From: Mermis nigrescens
Lineage: Eukaryota > Nematoda > Enoplea > Mermithida > Mermithidae
Direction: 5' to 3'
DNA length: 64,000 bases
Assembly (NCBI GenBank): GCA_036768485.1
Contig: JAVLUZ010000513.1
Span: forward strand, 1,513,413 to 1,577,412
The notes beneath the pieces are model-generated. The model was not told the DNA's origin. It saw only the letters and a list, made by a program, of their open reading frames with translations, and did not search any database. The translations under genes were made by a program, and so were the position numbers. Within the stretch, counting starts at the first letter, position 1; each line of letters begins with the position of its first letter. Shown here in pieces: positions 59,584 to 64,000 of this stretch.

Positions 59584-59958
59584 TTACAAAATAACTTGCC
59601 TAGCTTTCTGAGCGGCAAACTGGTCAATCAATTGCAAAAAATCTAACGAATATAATAAATCCTTTTCAATTGAAATAATCGCTAGTGCACTTAGACGAGA
59701 ATCAGACATAGTTGACCGCAAATATGTCTTTATTAATTTCAGTTCCTAGAAGGAACGTTTTGCTGAGGCCACAGCAATAGGTATTGTAAGTAAAATTCTG
59801 AAATCAATCATAAGGTTCGGGAAAACATCCTGGAAGTCATTTGATAGATATTTAAGAGTAGCTAGTGGCGAAGTTAATTCATTTGGACTTGATCGAGCAA
59901 GAACTTTTAGCTCAGTGTACATGTCTGGTCCATGTGCATGACTTGAGCGATTCATCAT
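59584..59958 (-). pseudogene. hAT transposase C-terminal dimerisation region (ZMYM6-type)
   Basis: The minus strand encodes SPLATLKYLSNDFQDVFPNL, then FRILLTIPIAVASAKRSF, an in-frame TAG (about 59746), then LKLIKTYLRSTMSDSRLSAL and AIISIEKDLLYSLDF to a stop. The IPIAVASAKRSF...LKLIK...LRS.M...RLSALA pattern is the hAT family C-terminal dimerisation domain as found in ZMYM6/ZMYM1-like transposases. A single stop and the lack of an N-terminus make it non-functional. Confidence 0.9.
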
Positions 59959-59989
59959 CTTCCCATGTTTTTAAAGCTGGTATTCGTGG

Positions 59990-60114
59990 GTAGTGCTCAA
60001 TGAGAAACCTTGAAAACGGTATTTCTTAGCCATACCATCATTTTTAAGACCATTTTTCGACCTCTAAAAAACCTTGCACCTACCCCCCGGGATTTTGTTG
60101 CTGCCCACATATGC
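59990..60114 (-). mobile_element. R1 MITE fragment inside the hAT element
   Basis: GTAGTGCTCAATGAGAAAC, GCCATACCATCATTTTTAAG, CATTTTTCGACCTC and TGCTGCCCACATATG match one end of the R1 family. The other end is missing. Confidence 0.7.
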
Positions 60115-60364
60115 TGCGGGGGTCTTAGGTGGCGCGGTCAAGCGTTCCCTGCGGGGTCCGGGACAGAGTCCCTACAAATTTTGTAAAAAAGCATTTTAAT
60201 GTCAAATAATAATGTTAAAATTTTCGCAAAAACGGCCGAATTTCGGTCCTGAATGGAGCCGAAAAACACTCAAAATTGATGAACTCTTACATCTCACACA
60301 ACTTCTGAGCTGAAATGCGTTTTTCGACCTCTGCTAATTACATAGCGCAGCAACGGGTCGCTGC

Positions 60365-60619
60365 CATACGTGGGCAGCAAGAAAATTCTGGGGGGGGGGT
60401 GCAAGATTTTTTTGAAGGTCGAAAAATGGCCTTAAAAATGGTGGTAGGGCGATAAAAACACCATTTTTCGACGTTTCTCATCAAGCACTATCCATTGGCA
60501 TCAAAAAATTGCGAAAAAACGAAAAAAATTTTCAAAAATTGAATTCTGGGGGGGGGTATTTTGATTTCTGGGGGGGTATTTTGGTTTCTGGGGGTGCATA
60601 CCCCCCACGCCCAGGTGTG
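60365..60619 (+). mobile_element. hAT-like MITE, family R1, perfect TSD, nested in hAT
   Basis: It starts CATACGTGGGCAGCAAG and ends CCACGCCCAGGTGTG, with GTCGCTGC on both sides (60357-60364 and 60620-60627). It is one of the cleanest copies, with all interior blocks. Minus-strand frames of 90 codons here are incidental. Confidence 0.94.
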
Positions 60620-61323
60620 GTCGCTGCCAATAAGATATTGAAAAATGTATAAATTGAAGTTTGTGTTCTTACCATTTTCAGGCCCATTTGTGACCTTCTT
60701 ATTAAGAAGATGCAGTTCAGAAAACAGGAAATGCACAAAAACATAAGAAAATTTGGCCATTCCTTATATTTAAAATAGGATTGTGTCCCTGTAAAGAAAG
60801 ACAAAAAAGCAAAGAATAGACAAACTGGTACACAATCAGTTTCGCACTTTTAGTTTTATGCTCAACAAGCATGCGCACTTTCATTCAATGAACAAATAGT
60901 GCATTAAATTACTAGTGATGTGAAGTGCTAGATTATTTCAGCTGATTCAAGCTTTTAAATTCATTTGATCTATGGCTCGGTGCAAAGCGCCGGAAAATTT
61001 TGACATTTTAGCCTTTGCGAACTCAATTTTCTGAACACACATTATTGCAACAGAAAAATCAACAATATGTCTGAAAAATGAGAACAAGTATAGCTCAGTC
61101 AGCGTTCTCTTAAAAATGCAAGTAAAGATTTTTAACTGACTGTGTTTGCATTAGAACGTCGAAAAATCGATCCTTTTGAACATATGTATCGAATTATTGT
61201 AAGAGGGCCGCCAAAAAATGAATTCTATAAGGCATGCACTACAACTTTTTTAGCGGCCTATAATTTTAGCGGCCCTGTGCGGCCGCACAGTTCGCACCCC
61301 CTAGGCACGGCTATGACTGTGAG

Positions 61324-62399
61324 AGCAGTAAGTGACGGGTACAGGATTTACGTCGGGGCGAAAAATTTGTTAGTGACGGAAATGATCCGAAAAATCGTCC
61401 ATCGTGCGTAAAGTAGCTGTTTTTTGCTCTCTTCTGATGCGAAAAAACTTTGAGTTTTGTATGAAGAACCCGTAAAGTGCAAAAACCAGCACGAGGCGCC
61501 GAGGGAAAACGCAGACAGGAGCCCCGATATATGCATACATGGGCAGCAGCAAAATTCAAAGCGATCTGTGTGATGAAAGACTGGCAAAAATCCCAAAACA
61601 ACATGCAAAAAATTCAATTCTAGTGGTCTGCCGAATTCTCGGAGGGTTTAAAAATTTCCCGTGTAAATAAGGCGCGAAGGCGACAGTTTATGTAGAATTT
61701 TCGCTGACACATTAGATAAAATTATTTAAATCGCTTATGTCTGTACTGCAGAAATCATTCTGAGAATCACAAAATCATTGTTCTGTAAAAAATGCTCTAC
61801 TGTCGTAAAATAGGACTTTTAGAGCGCCAAGAGTCAGCGAATGTCATTTATAACTCTTACCCGACGCGGAAGGCCGGAAAGTCGGAAAATATTGTAACAA
61901 AAATGGCTTAAATGCTCTAGAAATACGCACTATTCTTTAATGCACCTACATACTATGTTTTGGCAACAGGAGAGGGGCACCCCTGAATCCTGCCTTGATA
62001 TATTCGTACGTATGTATAGGATTTCTCCTTTATATCAATTTGATCTTCAATTTTTTGAAGCAATGATTACAGCGAATACACAAATGCAGAAAAACATGTA
62101 TGTAGGTACCTATGTACATACTACAGTCTGTTCCATTCAAAACGGCCCATTTCTGCTAAAGCTTTTTTACTGTAGTAGATTCTCACTGCGAAAACGGCTT
62201 CTTGAATTACGCTCCCATAGTGGCTGGTTGCTTTATACTCTTATTATTGATGATTACTAAGCTTTGTTTAACTTGTAGCGCATCTAACAAATTGCCGCAG
62301 CAACCTAAAGCGTAAAATATTCTATAAGTAATAAGCCATAATGCGAAAATGGTCTGTTTAGAATGGGACAGACTACAGCATAAAATGGACAACAAGATT
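61324..62399. other. Intergenic stretch, no gene seen
   Basis: Several overlapping minus-strand frames at 61311-61617 share no family features, and part of this sequence (TATATGCATACATGGGCAGC, then AAAATTC) resembles an R1 start. Nothing further is recognised. Confidence 0.35.
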
Positions 62400-62635
62400 T
62401 CATGCGCCATCTTCTTCATCCGAGTCACTGTTTTCCTGGCAAATATTCACGTCGCGCGTATTACCCTGTCTGTGGAAAAATCCGTCGGCCATGTCGTCCA
62501 GTCGGACTGTGCAATATTCTTTGTAACGACGTTTATTTTCAAGCCACAACTTCGCAATTAATCCCGTGAAAATGACGCAGCACGACGCTAAGGACACCAG
62601 GACAATTGTGAGGAGCGCAATTTGAATGGATTCGT
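62400..62635 (-). CDS. Probable terminal exon of a small single-pass membrane protein
   Basis: A minus-strand frame follows a good acceptor (GTTTTAG at 62636-62642, read on the minus strand) and encodes about 77 residues: ESIQIALLTIVLVSLASC, then CVIFTGLIAKLW as a long hydrophobic segment, then LENKRRYKEYCTVRLDDMAD, a polar region and an acidic end NSDSDEEDGA before TGA. Basic residues straight after the membrane segment suggest a cytoplasmic tail. Composition and acidic C-terminus look gene-like. I do not recognise the family, and the upstream exon is not identified. Confidence 0.5.
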
Positions 62636-62767
62636 CTAAAACTTTGAGCAATTCGCAAATAGCGATAAAAATTCAACATAAAAATTGAACAATAGAAGTA
62701 TATAAATAAAGATTTAGTTTGAATAATCTGCGCACATAAACAGCATTTAGGGGTTGCGACTTGCGAG

Positions 62768-63014
62768 CATAGGTGGGCGGCACCGAAATTCTAGGGGGAG
62801 TGGGGTGCAAGATTTTTCAACGGTCAAAAAATGGCCTTAAGAATAGTGATATGGCGAAAAAACACAACTTTTCAACTTTTCTCATCGAGCACTATCCATT
62901 GACATCAAAAAATTGCGAAAAATAAATTTTCGAAAATTAAATTCTTATGGGAATATTTTGGTTTCTCGGGGGGGGGTGCATACCCCCAAACCCCGCCCCC
63001 CATGCCCAGATGTG
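62768..63014 (+). mobile_element. hAT-like MITE, family R1
   Basis: It starts CATAGGTGGGCGGCACCG and ends CCATGCCCAGATGTG. The left flank is CTTGCGAG and the right flank GTTGCGAG, 7 of 8. It is the first of three adjacent insertions. Confidence 0.9.
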
Positions 63015-63022
63015 GTTGCGAG

Positions 63023-63188
63023 CATACATGGGCAGCAAGAAAATTCTAAGAGGTGTGGTTAAGTTAAATCGCAAAAAAATTACCAAAAATGTTACTAAAA
63101 ATAGAATTCTGGGGGTCTAAAGTAATCTGCGGGGTGGTTCAAATATGCGGGGGTCTATACACCTCCCAGGCCCCCCACGCCTATGTTG
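63023..63188 (+). mobile_element. hAT-like MITE, family R1 derivative, second serial insertion
   Basis: It starts CATACATGGGCAGCAAG and ends CCACGCCTATGTTG, flanked on both sides by GTTGCGAG (63015-63022 and 63189-63196). The interior is shortened and diverged. Confidence 0.85.
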
Positions 63189-63196
63189 GTTGCGAG

Positions 63197-64000
63197 CACA
63201 CATGGGAGCGTGGAGGGACACGCCTGGGTAATACCCTTTTTTTCTGCCCCTTCACAGGACGGGGAGAATCAAAACATGGATAGGGAGAAGGGGTCATTTG
63301 GTCGGTGATACGTTTTGTACAAGTAACGCCTAGATATCCCACTTTCCAGCCTAGACAACGACCTTTCAAACTGAGCAACAACTTTTTGAATCAGGCGAAT
63401 CCATTTTTGGACTTGAACAACCTTTTTCTGGGCCAAAACAAACAATTTTCAAGGCTTGATACGATAACCATTTTTCGAAGCAGGAAAGTCAATTTTCGAA
63501 GCTGGACGGGCAATTTCCGAGCTGGTAATTGGACAATCAGTTTTTGATTTAAAACAACCACCTTTTATTCGGAAATTTGTATGGGGAGAACCATCGCACA
63601 TTGCTCAGCTGTTAGGGGTCATCCCCCAGAATACGGTAGACCCCCAAAAGTCGATAGACCCCCAGAGTTGACTTTTTGGCATGTTTTTCGGATGTATGCC
63701 GGTTGTACACCACCCGGACCCCCATAATTCAACTGCCACCCATATTATCCAATCCCTTACCCAGGATCTAGAAAACCACACAGGCAGATCTCCGAAATTT
63801 TCGCATTTTTCCTTGCATTTTGATGTCAACAACCCCACACGCGCATATTTATGCACTGCTTGTGTACGATCGCGACCTCGTAAAATGATTCTTCACAACT
63901 CACAAGTCATTGAGTGAAGCGTTTTAATTTTATCTGGAGCGAGTGCAAAAAGTTGTTGTTCCTTTGCTGAATATGCGTAAAAACATCAAAATCATAATAA
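63197..64000. other. Start of a third R1-like terminus, then degenerate repeats; no gene seen
   Basis: Directly after GTTGCGAG comes CACACATGGGAGCGTGG, an R1-type end, but no complete element follows. From about 63340 to 63550 the sequence repeats ACAATTTT/TTTTCGAAG/CTGG words with a loose period near 30 bases, like 50680-50900. Frames of 66 to 83 codons on both strands show no family features. Confidence 0.4.

Larger units (their letters stand above)
59336..61315 (-). mobile_element. hAT DNA transposon with transposase remnant
   Basis: Ends are CAGGGCCGTGCTTAGAGG and, inverted at the right, CATAGCCGTGCCTAGGGGG. The octamer ACTGTGAG is duplicated exactly (59328-59335 and 61316-61323). Length is 1,980 bp, including one truncated and one complete R1 MITE. 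A transposase C-terminus lies at 59584-59958. The rest of the transposase was not found, so the element is a defective hAT. Confidence 0.93.

Overview
The window looks like animal nuclear DNA, most likely from an arthropod. It is AT-rich and dominated by transposable elements, and the only long conserved gene in it is split by introns of about 60 to 2,700 bp. No bacterial operon, rRNA, canonical free-standing tRNA or CRISPR array was seen. A run of 100 Ns (12006-12105) marks an assembly gap, and scattered one- and two-base differences between duplicated segments suggest long-read consensus errors, so broken frames are read with caution.

Left part (1-15,600): no securely recognised gene. It holds tandem arrays (76-bp, 48-bp and 20-bp units, and a CCAA-rich tract), several families of short non-autonomous DNA transposons with 8-bp target-site duplications, and three short candidate signal-peptide or membrane exons that each end at a splice donor.

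Middle (15,648-33,178): a GC-rich satellite of about 182 bp per unit ends in an inverted (foldback) junction. A direct duplication of a segment of roughly 7.8 kb follows (17151-24960 and 24961-33178). Each copy carries an inverted pair of tRNA-derived SINEs, a solo miniature LTR, several 8-bp-TSD MITEs and the exons of an unrecognised single-pass membrane protein. The two copies are decayed in different exons. Copy 2 alone holds a 512-bp miniature LTR retrotransposon (TRIM), and copy 1 preserves its empty site.

32331-46379: a Ty3/gypsy-type LTR retrotransposon of about 14 kb on the minus strand, with 4-bp TSDs (TATG), a polypurine tract, a CCHC zinc knuckle, an aspartic protease, reverse transcriptase, RNase H and integrase, then about 3 kb of extra coding-like sequence that I cannot identify. 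The frames are broken throughout, and a MITE is inserted at the end of integrase. The duplication on its left cuts through its 3' LTR.

Right part (47,031-58,568, plus strand): ten exons encoding the last ~434 residues of the giant E3 ubiquitin ligase UBR4 (Drosophila pushover/poe), ending at a stop codon, with one single-base frame break in the zinc-binding catalytic region. Downstream lies a hAT element with a ZMYM6-type transposase remnant (59336-61315), a probable minus-strand terminal exon of a small membrane protein (62400-62635), and a cluster of MITEs inserted in series at one 8-bp target.
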